Origin: Vulcanimicrobiota bacterium
Lineage (GTDB): Bacteria > Vulcanimicrobiota > Vulcanimicrobiia > Vulcanimicrobiales > Vulcanimicrobiaceae
Reading direction: 5' to 3'
Assembly (NCBI GenBank): GCA_019232905.1
Contig: JAFANA010000030.1
Location: forward strand, 1-64,000
Length of the DNA stretch: 64,000 nucleotides
Both the position numbers and the translations under genes were made by a program. Positions 17,275-25,610 of this stretch are shown here, one piece after another; positions within the stretch are counted from its first letter, which is position 1; the number at the start of each line of letters is the position of its first letter. A model generated the notes under the pieces. That model was given only the letters and a program-made list of their open reading frames with translations. It was not told the DNA's origin and ran no database searches.

Positions 17275-17676
17275 TTAGCCAAGTGCGCCTGCGCGCAGCA
17301 ATGCCGCGTCTCGCGCATCAAACGCCGCCGTGACACGCGCGACATACGCGTCAAGTTGCGTGGCGGTCACGGTAGAAGCAGCGTCTGCGAGGTCGAGAAG
17401 CGCTTCATCGGCGTCGAGCAGGCCACTCCCGTCGACCGACTCGCGCGACCACTCGAGCGGCGCAAGCGCACGCTGATTGGCGAAAGCGGAGCGTACGACG
17501 AGGGATTGCAACTGGTCGTCGGTGCCCGGGCGTTCCTGGTCGAGGCGATCGCGCAACGCGACGAGCCGCTCACCGACATAAGCGCGCAGTTCCTCGTCGG
17601 ACGTAATCAGATCGGGTTCGGAACCGTAGCCCGGAAAATCGTTAATTTTTGCGCGGATTCGATCGAGGACGCCCAT
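17275..17676 (-). CDS. Hypothetical protein
   Basis: A 133-residue protein that I do not recognise. It starts MGVLDRIRAKINDFPGYGSEPD and is mostly helical and acidic, without cysteine pairs, membrane segments or signal peptide. The conserved-looking piece FPGYGSEPDLITSDEELRAYVGERL resembles an armadillo-like or DUF-type cytosolic helical bundle. It is divergent from the cyclase-like gene and upstream of the GH20 operon on the same strand. A GTG 30 bases earlier is an alternative start; 17676 is preferred because it is an ATG and avoids a low-complexity lead. Confidence 0.6.
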   Translation of the reverse strand: MGVLDRIRAKINDFPGYGSEPDLITSDEELRAYVGERLVALRDRLDQERPGTDDQLQSLVVRSAFANQRALAPLEWSRESVDGSGLLDADEALLDLADAASTVTATQLDAYVARVTAAFDARDAALLRAGALG

Positions 17677-17732
17677 TTCCCAATGCGATACGACGGGTGA
17701 GGGCACGGCGCCTCGGGAAGACCTCCGCAGGA

Positions 17733-18782
17733 ATGGCTGCGATCGTATTCGTCGCGGTCGCCGTTGCGATTGGGGCGGCGATGTACGCGCACCTCGTGTT
17801 CAAGCGGTATGCGCAGGAGCGCCACGAGCACCGCCGCGTGGTCGCGCTCTTTTCTCGTTACATGCCGGCGCCCGTCGTGGAAGATCTGCTCGCGCGCAAG
17901 GATCCGCGTTTGCTCGAAGCTCGTGAGTACTACGCGACGCTGCTTCACGTGCGGATACGGAACTTCGCGCTCTTTGCCGAGCCCCTGACGCCCGAAGAGA
18001 CGCTGCGCTATCTCAACGAGTTCTACACGATCGTCGGGCAAGCGGTCGGACGCCATCGCGGCTTCATCGAGAGCCTTCGCGGCGACAGCGTCGTCGCTGT
18101 CTTCGGCGTCCTTATCGAGGAGCGCTTTCAAGAGGAACGCGCGCTGCGCGCCGCGCTCGACATCATGCGCGTCGTTGCCGCGATGGAGTCGCGCTGGCGC
18201 GAACACGGACGCAAGGCGTTTACGATCGGCATCGGCGTGAACTCCGGCAAAATCGTCGCCGGCGATACCGGCTACAAGGACCGGCGCGAGTTCGCGATCG
18301 TCGGCAACCCTGCGCACGTCGCCGCACAACTGGAAGCCGCGTCGGAAGAACTCAACGCATCGATAGTGGCGTCTGAAGCGACCTACGATGCGGTTCGCGA
18401 TCTCTTCGTCGGCATTCCGACGTCGTCGCTTCCGCTCAAAGGGCTGCGCCGGCTCCAAAATGCCTACATTATTCGCGGGCTTACGCGGCGCGCTACGGAA
18501 GACCGCGAGCTGACGCTTCCATCACAGCGGTCATTTCAGGCGACGGTCGTGCACGCGTATGAGGTGCCGGAGTCTCCAGCGGTCGAGGCGGATGCGTATC
18601 TTGCGCCGCATGCATCTGCGGAAGAACGGCCTCTTGTCGATGAGCGCGTGACGGATGCTACGGTTCCGGTGTTCTCGCGGTTCTCGCGGTATGATTCTGA
18701 TGCGCCGGCGTTGCCGCAGCCGCCGCCGGTTGTTGGGACGTACGAGGACGATCAGGGGCCGCCGGTTCAGCTTCCACCGTAG
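17733..18782 (+). CDS. Membrane-anchored class III nucleotidyl cyclase homologue, probably inactive
   Basis: A 349-residue protein. One N-terminal membrane segment (residues 3-22) is followed by a class III adenylate/guanylate cyclase fold (about 66-215) and a proline-rich disordered tail. The fold is clear: LRGDSVVAVFG keeps the second metal aspartate (D118). Other key residues are changed: the first metal aspartate is R74 in HVRIRNF, and in EFAIVGNPAHVAAQLE the usual D, N and R are N192, H195 and Q199. It is therefore probably a pseudo-cyclase that binds nucleotide or partners. An AGGA just before the ATG supports this start. The end overlaps the convergent sirtuin gene by 16 bases. Confidence 0.82.
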   Translation: MAAIVFVAVAVAIGAAMYAHLVFKRYAQERHEHRRVVALFSRYMPAPVVEDLLARKDPRLLEAREYYATLLHVRIRNFALFAEPLTPEETLRYLNEFYTIVGQAVGRHRGFIESLRGDSVVAVFGVLIEERFQEERALRAALDIMRVVAAMESRWREHGRKAFTIGIGVNSGKIVAGDTGYKDRREFAIVGNPAHVAAQLEAASEELNASIVASEATYDAVRDLFVGIPTSSLPLKGLRRLQNAYIIRGLTRRATEDRELTLPSQRSFQATVVHAYEVPESPAVEADAYLAPHASAEERPLVDERVTDATVPVFSRFSRYDSDAPALPQPPPVVGTYEDDQGPPVQLPP

Positions 18783-19540
18783 TTGTGTTTGGGGTCGCGA
18801 GGTAGAGTTTTGTGACGAGTGCTAGCGAGAAATCTTTCGACGAGCGTTGTTAGCGTTTCTCCGGCGGTGCCGCGTAGCGAACAATCGACTCCGTCCGATA
18901 TTGGCGTTTCCTCGGGGTTGATTTCGGCGACGTAGGCGTTTCTTGCGTAGTGTGTTGCGAGTGCCGCGGCTGGATAGACGACGGCGCTTGTTCCTACTAC
19001 TAGGACGACGTCAGCTTGTGATGCGGCTGCTGCGGCTTGCCGCCATGCGGTTTCTGGAAGAGCTTCACCGAACCAGACGATGTCGGGGCGCATGAGGCCG
19101 CCGCACTCGTGCTCGATCTCTTCCACTGGTAATCCCGTCGCGTCGAGAGAACGCCTCGCGTCGCACTTGGTGCATCGTGCAACTCGTAGCGAGCCGTGGA
19201 GTTCGAGTAAGTTTTTCGTTCCGGCTCTTAGGTGGAGTGAATCGACGTTTTGGGTTGCGAGGGTGAAGGCTGGGACTCTCTTTTCGAGTTCTGCCAAAGC
19301 GTAGTGTCCGGCGTTCGGTTTTGCTTGGCGGTGGGCGGCGTTTCGTTCGTTGTACCAGGTCCAGACGAGTTTTGGATTTCTTGCGAAGCCTTCGGGGGAT
19401 GCGAGTTCTTCGACCCGGTGTGTGCGCCAGAGACCGTTGACGCCGCGGAATGTCGGCAGGCCGCTTTCGGCTGAGATTCCGGAACCGGTCAAAACGAACA
19501 CCGAGGTCGCTTCCCTGAGACGCCGCAGCAGTTCTTCCAT
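18767..19540 (-). CDS. Sirtuin, class III-like NAD-dependent deacylase
   Basis: A 257-residue Sir2 protein. It shows TGSGISAESGLPTFRG (NAD site, residues 18-33), TQNVDSLH (96-103), the catalytic H115 in LELHGS, and a zinc ribbon. Y63 and R66 in WTWYNERN match the Y-x-x-R pattern of class III sirtuins (CobB/SIRT5), which favour succinyl and malonyl lysines. The zinc site is odd: C123 and C126 are present, but of the second pair only C146 remains, with E143 and H144 where cysteine is expected. The ORF extends upstream, but the ATG at 19540 gives the normal N-terminus. It acts on proteins in the cytosol; targets are unknown. Confidence 0.88.
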   Translation of the reverse strand: MEELLRRLREATSVFVLTGSGISAESGLPTFRGVNGLWRTHRVEELASPEGFARNPKLVWTWYNERNAAHRQAKPNAGHYALAELEKRVPAFTLATQNVDSLHLRAGTKNLLELHGSLRVARCTKCDARRSLDATGLPVEEIEHECGGLMRPDIVWFGEALPETAWRQAAAAASQADVVLVVGTSAVVYPAAALATHYARNAYVAEINPEETPISDGVDCSLRGTAGETLTTLVERFLASTRHKTLPRDPKHNYGGS

Positions 19541-19638
19541 GCGATGCGAGTTCGCGTTACGCAATGCGAGAATCTGCCGCGCGGTTACGTGCGTTGATCG
19601 TTCGAGGGCACGGCGGAAGGGGAGCGAAGGGAAGAGCG

Positions 19639-20175
19639 GTGACTCAAGACGCCGGGCAACTGATGGAAAGGGTGCGTGCGCGCGACGCCGATGCGTTCGA
19701 GGCGCTCTACGATGCACACCATCGGGTGGTGTATGGCTTGGCTGCTCGCATGTTGGGTGACGCACTCGCCGCCGAAGATGTAACACAGGCGGTATTTTTG
19801 AAAATTTGGACGGCGCCGGAGCTTTTTCACGGCGGAAACTTTGCAGCGTGGATCGTGCGGCTGACGCGCAACCGGTCACTCGATGTATTGCGCGTGCGCA
19901 AGTCGCACGGTGAAGCGGAACTTCCCGAGACGCTACCGGAAGAAGAGGCGGTCGAGGATACCGCCTTTGCCAACATCGACGCCGATAACGTCCGCAAAGC
20001 TCTTGCCACGCTGCCGCCGGAACAGCGCGAACCGATCGAACTCGGATTTTTTGGGGGCATCACCCACGATGAGATCGCGCGCAGAAGCGGCATTCCGCTC
20101 GGGACGGTAAAAACTCGCATTCGCATGGGACTCAAAAAACTGCGTTCCGCACTCGGAACGATGGTGACGGTATGA
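19639..20175 (+). CDS. ECF-family RNA polymerase sigma factor
   Basis: A 178-residue sigma factor. Region 2 is DADAFEALYDAHHRVVYGLAARML...AEDVTQAVFLKIW, and region 4 is LPPEQREPIELGFFGGITHDEIARRSGIPLGTVKTRIRMGLKKLR. It directs RNA polymerase to a small regulon, held in check by the anti-sigma protein encoded next. The GTG start at 19639 follows GAAGGGA and is preferred to the ATG at 19564, which adds a basic unconserved lead. It overlaps the RskA-like gene as ATGA, so sigma and anti-sigma are made in step. The arrangement fits SigK/RskA-type pairs. Confidence 0.92.
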   Translation: MTQDAGQLMERVRARDADAFEALYDAHHRVVYGLAARMLGDALAAEDVTQAVFLKIWTAPELFHGGNFAAWIVRLTRNRSLDVLRVRKSHGEAELPETLPEEEAVEDTAFANIDADNVRKALATLPPEQREPIELGFFGGITHDEIARRSGIPLGTVKTRIRMGLKKLRSALGTMVTV

Positions 20176-20942
20176 ACGGTTCGCACGCCGAGATATTCGA
20201 CGACGTCGCCGTCTACGCGCTCGGAACGCTGCCCGAAGCCGAAGCGATTCGCATGCGCGAGCATCTCGAAACCTGCGAGGAATGCCGCGATGAGTACGAA
20301 GCGCTCGCGGCAACGGTAACCGCTGTCGCACGCAGCGCCGAGTCCTGCACCGATGCGACGAACGGCGCCGTCTATGCCTCACCATTGCTCAAGGCACGCA
20401 TCATGCGCGAAGTTCGCGCACAATCGGCTACGAAAACGGCGCCTGCGACGTCCGCGCCGAAAGTCAGGTCGTTGGTGTGGCCGGCGTATGCGATCTCCGC
20501 GGCGTGCCTCGTAATCGCGCTCGGTTTCGGCGCAGTGAATCTCTCGCTGACGAATCGCTTGCATCACCTCGAAGCAACGCAACAAGAAGCCGCAACCACG
20601 CGAACCGTCGATGATGCGACCGTTGCCGATCTGTTGAACGAACGCGCGAAGCGGTACATCGTCCCGGGCGGAGAAGTCGTGCGCTCCAACAACCACGTGT
20701 ACATCGCCATGGACGACATGCCGCAACCTCCCGCGGGCAAAGTCTATCAAGCCTGGACGCAGCCGAAGGGATCGAAAGTGATGGTTCCGGGCGCGACATT
20801 CGTTCCGGACCGGCACGGCGTCGCAATCTTGCCGATATCGTCGAATGCAAGTTTGCTCCACGCAATCGCCGTGAGCATCGAACCACCCGGCGGCAGCAAG
20901 GCGCCGACGACGTCACCGGTCGTTCTCGAACTGCTCGAGTAA
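20172..20942 (+). CDS. Anti-sigma factor of the RskA type
   Basis: A 256-residue inner-membrane protein. The N-terminal cytosolic anti-sigma domain has the reduced zinc-finger pattern H-x3-C-x2-C in MREHLETCEECRDEY (residues about 33-43). A single membrane segment follows (YAISAACLVIALGFGAVNL, near 105-125). The extracytoplasmic RskA domain has VYIAMDDMPQPPAGKVYQAW and an HGVAILPI stretch. It sequesters the upstream ECF sigma factor and would release it on proteolysis in response to an envelope signal. Its stop overlaps the next start as TAATG. The signal is unknown. Confidence 0.9.
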   Translation: MNGSHAEIFDDVAVYALGTLPEAEAIRMREHLETCEECRDEYEALAATVTAVARSAESCTDATNGAVYASPLLKARIMREVRAQSATKTAPATSAPKVRSLVWPAYAISAACLVIALGFGAVNLSLTNRLHHLEATQQEAATTRTVDDATVADLLNERAKRYIVPGGEVVRSNNHVYIAMDDMPQPPAGKVYQAWTQPKGSKVMVPGATFVPDRHGVAILPISSNASLLHAIAVSIEPPGGSKAPTTSPVVLELLE

Positions 20943-21766
20943 TGATTCGAACGGAACCGCTCTCCGGCGCGCTGGAAACGGCGGCACTCGCCTATCTTTC
21001 GCGCGCCCCCTACGATCACGTCTTTCTCACGTATCTCATTCTCTTCGACGTCGCCTCAGCGACGCGCAACGCGATTCGCATCGCGGTCGATGAAACCGGC
21101 GCCGTTACCGGAGCCGGCTACTTTGGAAGACAAGTCGTACTCGCAGCCGACGACGACGAAACGATCGAAGCCCTTGCAGTCACAGGCCGCGCGTTCCGCG
21201 GCGAACGCATGATCGTCGGCCCGCGCGAAACGATCGCGCGCTATTGGAACTTCATTCGTGACGGTCATACGCTCCCGCGCTTGGTACGCGATCGCCAGTA
21301 CGTGATGATGCTGGACCGCGCGATGCTCAGACCCTACGAACACGCTGTCGTAGCACGACGAGCGCGCATCGACGAATGGACCGCGGTGGCGGACAATTCC
21401 GCGCTCATGATCGGCCAAGAACTCGACTACGACCCGCGGCGCTCGTCACCCGAGTTCACCTCAAACGTGCGCGCCATGATCGAACGCGGCCTCTGGTGGG
21501 TCGGCGAATCGTACGGAAGACTCTGCTTCTTCTGCAACATCGGCCCCTGGAGTCCGCAAACCGCGCAACTCCAGGGAATTTGGACCCCGGAAGATCTCCG
21601 CGGAAAAGGACTCGCGACGGAAGCGCTGAGCGCCGTTTGCGACCGTTTGCTCACGATGTCGCCGACACTATCGCTGTACGTCAACGACTTCAACACGAAA
21701 GCGATCGCCTTGTACGACCGCGTCGGGTTTAAAACCGTGTCAGAGTTTCAGACACTGTTGTTTTGA
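20942..21766 (+). CDS. GNAT-family N-acetyltransferase with an extra N-terminal domain
   Basis: A 274-residue protein. The C-terminal half is a GNAT domain: GIWTPEDLRGKGLATEALSAVCDRL matches the acetyl-CoA-binding R/Q-x-x-G-x-G/A loop, and YVNDFNTKAIALYDRVGFKTV the last strands. The N-terminal half resembles the DUF4081 domain that precedes GNAT in some proteins. It would transfer an acetyl group to an amine in the cytosol. Through the TAATG overlap it belongs to the sigma/anti-sigma operon, so it may be part of the response, though substrate and role are unknown. Confidence 0.82.
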   Translation: MIRTEPLSGALETAALAYLSRAPYDHVFLTYLILFDVASATRNAIRIAVDETGAVTGAGYFGRQVVLAADDDETIEALAVTGRAFRGERMIVGPRETIARYWNFIRDGHTLPRLVRDRQYVMMLDRAMLRPYEHAVVARRARIDEWTAVADNSALMIGQELDYDPRRSSPEFTSNVRAMIERGLWWVGESYGRLCFFCNIGPWSPQTAQLQGIWTPEDLRGKGLATEALSAVCDRLLTMSPTLSLYVNDFNTKAIALYDRVGFKTVSEFQTLLF

Positions 21767-21771
21767 GTGGG

Positions 21772-21951
21772 CTAGTGGCGGGTGAAGTGGTCTTCGACGT
21801 TGTGGACGCCGGTTTCTACGGCGCGTTCGGTGCCGGTGACCAAGTTGATGATCCAACGGATGGTTGCGACCACGCCGACGATCGCGAAGATGAAGATGAT
21901 GACGAATAGCCACGCTGCCGTTTCGGCTAGACGGATCAGAGTATGCTCCAT
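21772..21951 (-). CDS. Small single-pass membrane protein (59 aa)
   Basis: A 59-residue open frame that is easy to miss. It starts MEHTLIRLAETAAWLFVI, has one long hydrophobic segment (WLFVIIFIFAIVGVVATIRWI) and ends in a charged tail, ERAVETGVHNVEDHFTRH. The composition is typical of small bacterial membrane proteins. The stop lies just six bases from the end of the convergent GNAT gene. There is no strong Shine-Dalgarno. It lies downstream of the two broken DUF5985-like genes and could be expressed with them. No function can be named. Confidence 0.6.
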   Translation of the reverse strand: MEHTLIRLAETAAWLFVIIFIFAIVGVVATIRWIINLVTGTERAVETGVHNVEDHFTRH

Positions 21952-22176
21952 GGCGAGCGCTTAGCCGCGGGTTGCAAGGTGCCCTTTTCGAGCGTCGTCC
22001 TACCGGCGAGGCGCATCAGGTAGATCGCCGGTGTTGCCGATTCGGGCGTGTTAAGGATGCTCAGCGCGATCGCAAAGAATACGAAGAGACGGTCGTGCGT
22101 CTTGCGTCAGGCGGCCGAAGAACATTGCCGCGACGAGACATCCCATTGTCACGATGCCGTTCACAAAGAGATACAT
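21936..22176 (-). pseudogene. DUF5985-like small membrane protein, frameshifted
   Basis: The ATG at 22176 gives MYLFVNGIVTMGCLVAAMFFGRL, the first half of a DUF5985-type membrane protein, but that frame ends early at a stop at 22051-22053. After a one-base shift near 22100-22112 the expected continuation appears in another frame: THDRLFVFFAIALSILN, then a decayed tail. This tail reads into the 59-aa gene until a stop near 21936. Two halves of one family in different frames is the mark of a frameshift mutation, or of a sequencing error. The start lies directly against the stop of the neighbouring DUF5985-like fragment. Confidence 0.6.
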
Positions 22177-22365
22177 TTAACGAACGGCATCGCGAATAAG
22201 GGCGTAGCAGAGCACGATAACGCCGATTGCGCTCGGAATCGCTCGCACCGACGCGAGATTCGCCGCTGGAAAGACATACGTGTCGATGTCGATGAGCAAC
22301 AGGATATTGTTGGCCGTAAAGAGCCCGAAGCACAGTGCGCTCCAAAAAAGAAGCGACAGACGCAA
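22177..22365 (-). pseudogene. DUF5985-like C-terminal fragment
   Basis: A TTG-initiated frame of 62 residues reading RLSLLFWSALCFGLFTANNILLLID and ending VIVLCYALIRDAVR. This matches the second half of DUF5985-type proteins, which usually begin with another membrane helix (FLLG...FFLRFWR). That first helix is not found in any frame upstream of 22365, so the gene has probably lost its 5' end. It lies in tandem with a second DUF5985-like gene. If TTG is used, a 62-aa membrane peptide could still be made. Confidence 0.5.
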
Positions 22366-22547
22366 TGGACCGATTGATGAGTGCGCGAAGTTCTGGAGAG
22401 AAATCCGCTGCCGGCGCTCTGCTTGTCGCTACGAGTTCACTCCTTGTTTCAGCAAGAAATACGATCGAAGCGACGACCTAGGTCAGCGGCGGGAGCGTTA
22501 CAATTGCGCACGGAACCGCGCTCGTGCACGTCGGAGGGACTCATTTC

Positions 22548-23252
22548 ATGGCTGCCGCTCACATCGTCCTTCACCTTACGCTCTGCAATGCAATGATGCA
22601 TGCGCCGTCGGGAACGCCGGTCGAAGTAAAACTGCACGCGACCGATCACACCGGTCGTCAGACGTTCGACCGTAGCCTCGCCTTTGCCCGCGGTGATAGC
22701 GGAACCCAAACGGTCGAGTTTGACGCGCCGCGCGGCGTCTTTCGCCTAACGTACAACGCGCCGAAATTCAACTGCGGCGCGTCGGACTATGAAGTGTTCC
22801 TCGAAGATGAGTCGCGCAACATGAACATTACGCTTGCGCCCGGACATCCGGCGCCGCGCCAGCCGACCCTCCTGGTCGGTACCGCGCCGCAAGCGTTTCT
22901 TTTCGAGCAGCCGACGTTCGTACTACTCGATAAGAGCATCGATTGCGGGAAACCGGTCGACTCGACACTCGATGCGGATATGGAGACCGAGTACGATCCG
23001 GGATCGTTCCATCTCAAACTGTATCCGACGCCCGACATCTTGCGGCGCGGCTCCGTGACACTCGCATTCAAAGTCACGGCTAGCACCGGCGACGATCAAT
23101 TCATTCGATTGAAGTTTCCGTATCCGCAACCCTGGGGAGGTTGGCCGTTCACAATACAGTTCAATCTTCCCGAAGGCATTCTCGACCAGATCGCCACCGA
23201 ACAAAAGGGCGTGCTGCTCTGTCCGAAGATTTACGAAACGTCCGGAGGGTAG
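22548..23252 (+). CDS. Exported hypothetical protein
   Basis: A 234-residue protein that I do not recognise. The ATG at 22548 follows GGAGGG with a nine-base spacer. The N-terminus MAAAHIVLHLTLCNAMMHA looks like a short signal peptide or anchor. The mature part is beta-rich, with repeated DxxG turns (DHTGRQTFDRSL, FDAPRGVFRLTY) and four cysteines. It resembles an Ig-like or carboxypeptidase-regulatory beta domain, but I cannot place it. It stands alone, convergent with the outer-membrane protein gene after it. Confidence 0.65.
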   Translation: MAAAHIVLHLTLCNAMMHAPSGTPVEVKLHATDHTGRQTFDRSLAFARGDSGTQTVEFDAPRGVFRLTYNAPKFNCGASDYEVFLEDESRNMNITLAPGHPAPRQPTLLVGTAPQAFLFEQPTFVLLDKSIDCGKPVDSTLDADMETEYDPGSFHLKLYPTPDILRRGSVTLAFKVTASTGDDQFIRLKFPYPQPWGGWPFTIQFNLPEGILDQIATEQKGVLLCPKIYETSGG

Positions 23253-23273
23253 CGATCCTACGTCGCACGCGTG

Positions 23274-24212
23274 CTACTTTACGCCCGCCGCTTGCAGAGC
23301 GTCTTGGATATTAAATCCGCGTTTGACGGGATAGAGTAAAGACCACACAATGCGCAAGTTGGTCTGCGGCGACGTTATCGGGCGCTGGATGAACGTGTAG
23401 TAGAACATATTGATCTGCATCGTTTGGTCGCCGATTTTGAATGTTTTTCCGCCTCCGCCGCCGATCGGAACGGCCCACTTTTGGTTGCCCGGCGCAGTGT
23501 AGTTGACCGTAATGATCGGCGCGGTCGTGAGCGACCAGCCGCCTTTGAGATTGTAATTGACGAACGGCTGAAAAAGTCCCGAATCCACGGACGGCGCGCC
23601 GGCTCTTCCGGTAAACGACCAGAGTTGCGTGGCAAGCATCCCGATAACCCAAGGCCCCGGCAGCACTAAGCCGACAACGGCAGGGCCGGCGGACCATTGG
23701 CCGGTGCCTAACGATTGAGGCGTTGCGGTTGGGAATTGAAAAATAGGGCCCGCGCCCCAAACAAATTCGCCCGGCTTCGTCTTCGGAGCGAAGAAAAGTT
23801 GTTCTTGAATATCGCTTATGCCGAAGGTGCCGCCGCATTGACCATTCGGCGGACAGAGGCCCGGTGACATATTCGAGGGATTGTAGAGCACCGGAATGAT
23901 CGTGCGTGCGATCAAGCTCAGGTGCCGGCTGAGCATAATTGGTACCACTGGTTGAAAATTCATATTGAACTGATAACGCGCATATAGCCCAATCGCGTAG
24001 TTATTGTTGAATTGAAACGGCAGAATCGTGATGTTGCCGACCGGGTTTTGTGAGAGCTTGATGATGTACTGCTGAACCGCGGCTTGCTGTTGCGGAGTCA
24101 GACTCGCTTGCGGGGCGGGTGCCTCCGGTGAGGGCGACGGCGCCGTCTGCCCAAGCGCCATCGAAGGCATCATTAGTGCGAATATCACTAAACCGGCAAG
24201 AAGCTTGTTCAT
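23274..24212 (-). CDS. Outer-membrane beta-barrel transporter-like protein
   Basis: A 312-residue protein from the ATG at 24212. It has a signal peptide (LLAGLVIFALMMPSMALGQ) and a Pro/Gln-rich linker. Alternating aromatic beta strands follow: YAIGLYARYQFNMNF, GEFVWGAGPIFQFPT, GPWVIGMLATQLWSF and LKGGWSLTTAPIITVNY. This suits the neuromedin U/MetA-pathway-like outer-membrane family, which often sits beside DUF1254 genes. Its start overlaps the end of the broken DUF1254 gene as ATGA. It may form a channel for small molecules. A longer upstream reading frame lies inside that gene and is rejected. Confidence 0.72.
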   Translation of the reverse strand: MNKLLAGLVIFALMMPSMALGQTAPSPSPEAPAPQASLTPQQQAAVQQYIIKLSQNPVGNITILPFQFNNNYAIGLYARYQFNMNFQPVVPIMLSRHLSLIARTIIPVLYNPSNMSPGLCPPNGQCGGTFGISDIQEQLFFAPKTKPGEFVWGAGPIFQFPTATPQSLGTGQWSAGPAVVGLVLPGPWVIGMLATQLWSFTGRAGAPSVDSGLFQPFVNYNLKGGWSLTTAPIITVNYTAPGNQKWAVPIGGGGGKTFKIGDQTMQINMFYYTFIQRPITSPQTNLRIVWSLLYPVKRGFNIQDALQAAGVK

Positions 24213-24947
24213 TGCGGTTGCACCTTCGGCGGCGCCCAGGTGCCGTCGAGAATCGAAGGAGACGTTTCCCTCGGACCGTCGAGCGGAGTTACCGTCGCGG
24301 GATAGATTGCATCCTGTGGAAGGTTCGCACCCAGACCGATCAGCGCGACGAGCGCGCGCAGCGTATAGTTCGTTCCGTAGGAACCAAGATTGTTTATAAC
24401 CGACCATCCGTTTTCGTTCTTGCCTGCCTTCGCGAGATAGGCTTTCATTTGCGGCAGCGCCGCAGCCGGCGCTGCGTTCATCGCTGCCACAATTGCGGGC
24501 GACAACGAGCTCGTAACGAGCGGTTTGCCGGGGATAATGCCTAACTTTGCAAGGTCAGCTACCATTGCTGCGTCGTCCGGAAAGGATCGGAAAGAGCGCA
24601 TAGCGCGTGCCAAGTTCAGGAAGATGGATAACAATCGGTTCTTTCGAGACGTCGAACCAAGCGAGTTCGTAGAGCGTGTCCGCATTAGGCGCGACGACAT
24701 CGGTGAACGATGCATCGGGGTAGGAGCGCAAGAACGCGAATTGATTGATTGGCGCTCGACTCGCACTTGGGCTGGAAACATTTGTTGAAACACGCCGCGT
24801 GATTTCCATTGTCACCAGCGGATACGCATAGATATACGCGCGAACAGCCAGCGCGTTAACGTCCTCCGCTGCGGAGGCGGATCCGATCAAACTCAAGAGA
24901 CCTATCGACGCAAGCACTGCGTGAATCACTCGGGTGGCTCTTCGCAC
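24209..24947 (-). pseudogene. DUF1254-family gene with internal deletion and frameshift
   Basis: The 5' part (start GTG at 24947, with GGAGG five bases upstream) encodes a signal peptide and the DUF1254 N-domain, including LAVRAYIYAYPLVTMEI and DVVAPNADTLYELAWFDVSKEP, up to RYALFPIL. That frame ends at 24555. Around 24575-24600 the reading must change frame to continue as FPDDAAMVADLAKLGIIPGKP and the rest of a shortened DUF1254 middle. About 170 residues of the usual middle are missing, and the normal C-terminal DUF1214 region is truncated. The gene is therefore probably dead. The frame change fits a deletion better than recoding. Confidence 0.75.
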
Positions 24948-25077
24948 GGTCACCTCCGGCCGGCACAGGTGCGGGTGTTCCCATGCTAAGCGGCCTCGGA
25001 GGCGAATCAATATCCGAATACCGCAAAAACCGTTTCACAGATTCTCGAACGCATGACTGCGAATACGAACGGTTTGA

Positions 25078-25593
25078 CTGCGAAAGGGCATCTTTTCCGC
25101 CCATCTGCCGATCGGCGGAACGTCGTACTTCAAAGCACCGGACAAATCGGTAGTCAAGATGACCGACGTGCCTTCCATGGCGAAGCAATTTGCTGAAGTG
25201 TATGGGTGGGTCGGTACTCCACAAACGTGGCCGTCAATCTACGACATCAGCCTCGTACCTGCAAGTTCTTCCAGCGTCTACGAGCTCCGGGGAACCTATA
25301 AGCCGAATGCTCCGACGCACGCCGGTCTCGATAAAGCCGCGGGTTCCACCCTCGATCACGTTCTGCTGGATGTGGACGCGAAGACTTTCGATCCCACTCA
25401 CGTGACGTGGTTTTATCGCAACGGATCAACCATCGTTATGGACGTCACGTCGCAAGTTGTCGAAGGAAAGTATCGTTTGCCCGAGCGTGAGAATCTCACC
25501 TTGAACATCCCGGGCGAACACGCAACCGGGGTCGTCAAGTACGGCACCTATCAAACGAATATTCCTATCGCGGACTCTTCGTTTTCAAAGTAA
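25078..25593 (+). pseudogene. 5'-truncated LolA-like protein fragment
   Basis: From just after an in-frame stop at 25075 the sequence reads as plausible protein: GIFSAHLPIGGTSYFKAPDK, then LDHVLLDVDAKTFDPTHVTWFYRNG and the tail VVEGKYRLPERENLTL. This resembles the C-terminal half of LolA-like or outer-membrane lipoprotein-sorting proteins. An ATG exists at 25159, but coding-like sequence continues upstream of it with no good start codon and no signal peptide. The N-terminal half appears to be missing. It may be a remnant or a short hypothetical gene from 25159. Confidence 0.5.
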
Positions 25594-25610
25594 GCGCGTA
25601 CGCAAGCAAT

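Noticed and set aside
24555-24557. TGA in the broken DUF1254 gene as a selenocysteine codon
   Set aside because: The family sequence continues in a different frame across this point, so the TGA is out of frame. No cysteine position or SECIS hairpin supports recoding.
25054-25077. TGA codons upstream of the LolA-like fragment as selenocysteine
   Set aside because: Two in-frame TGA codons (25054 and 25075) occur close together, and the sequence before them does not look like protein.
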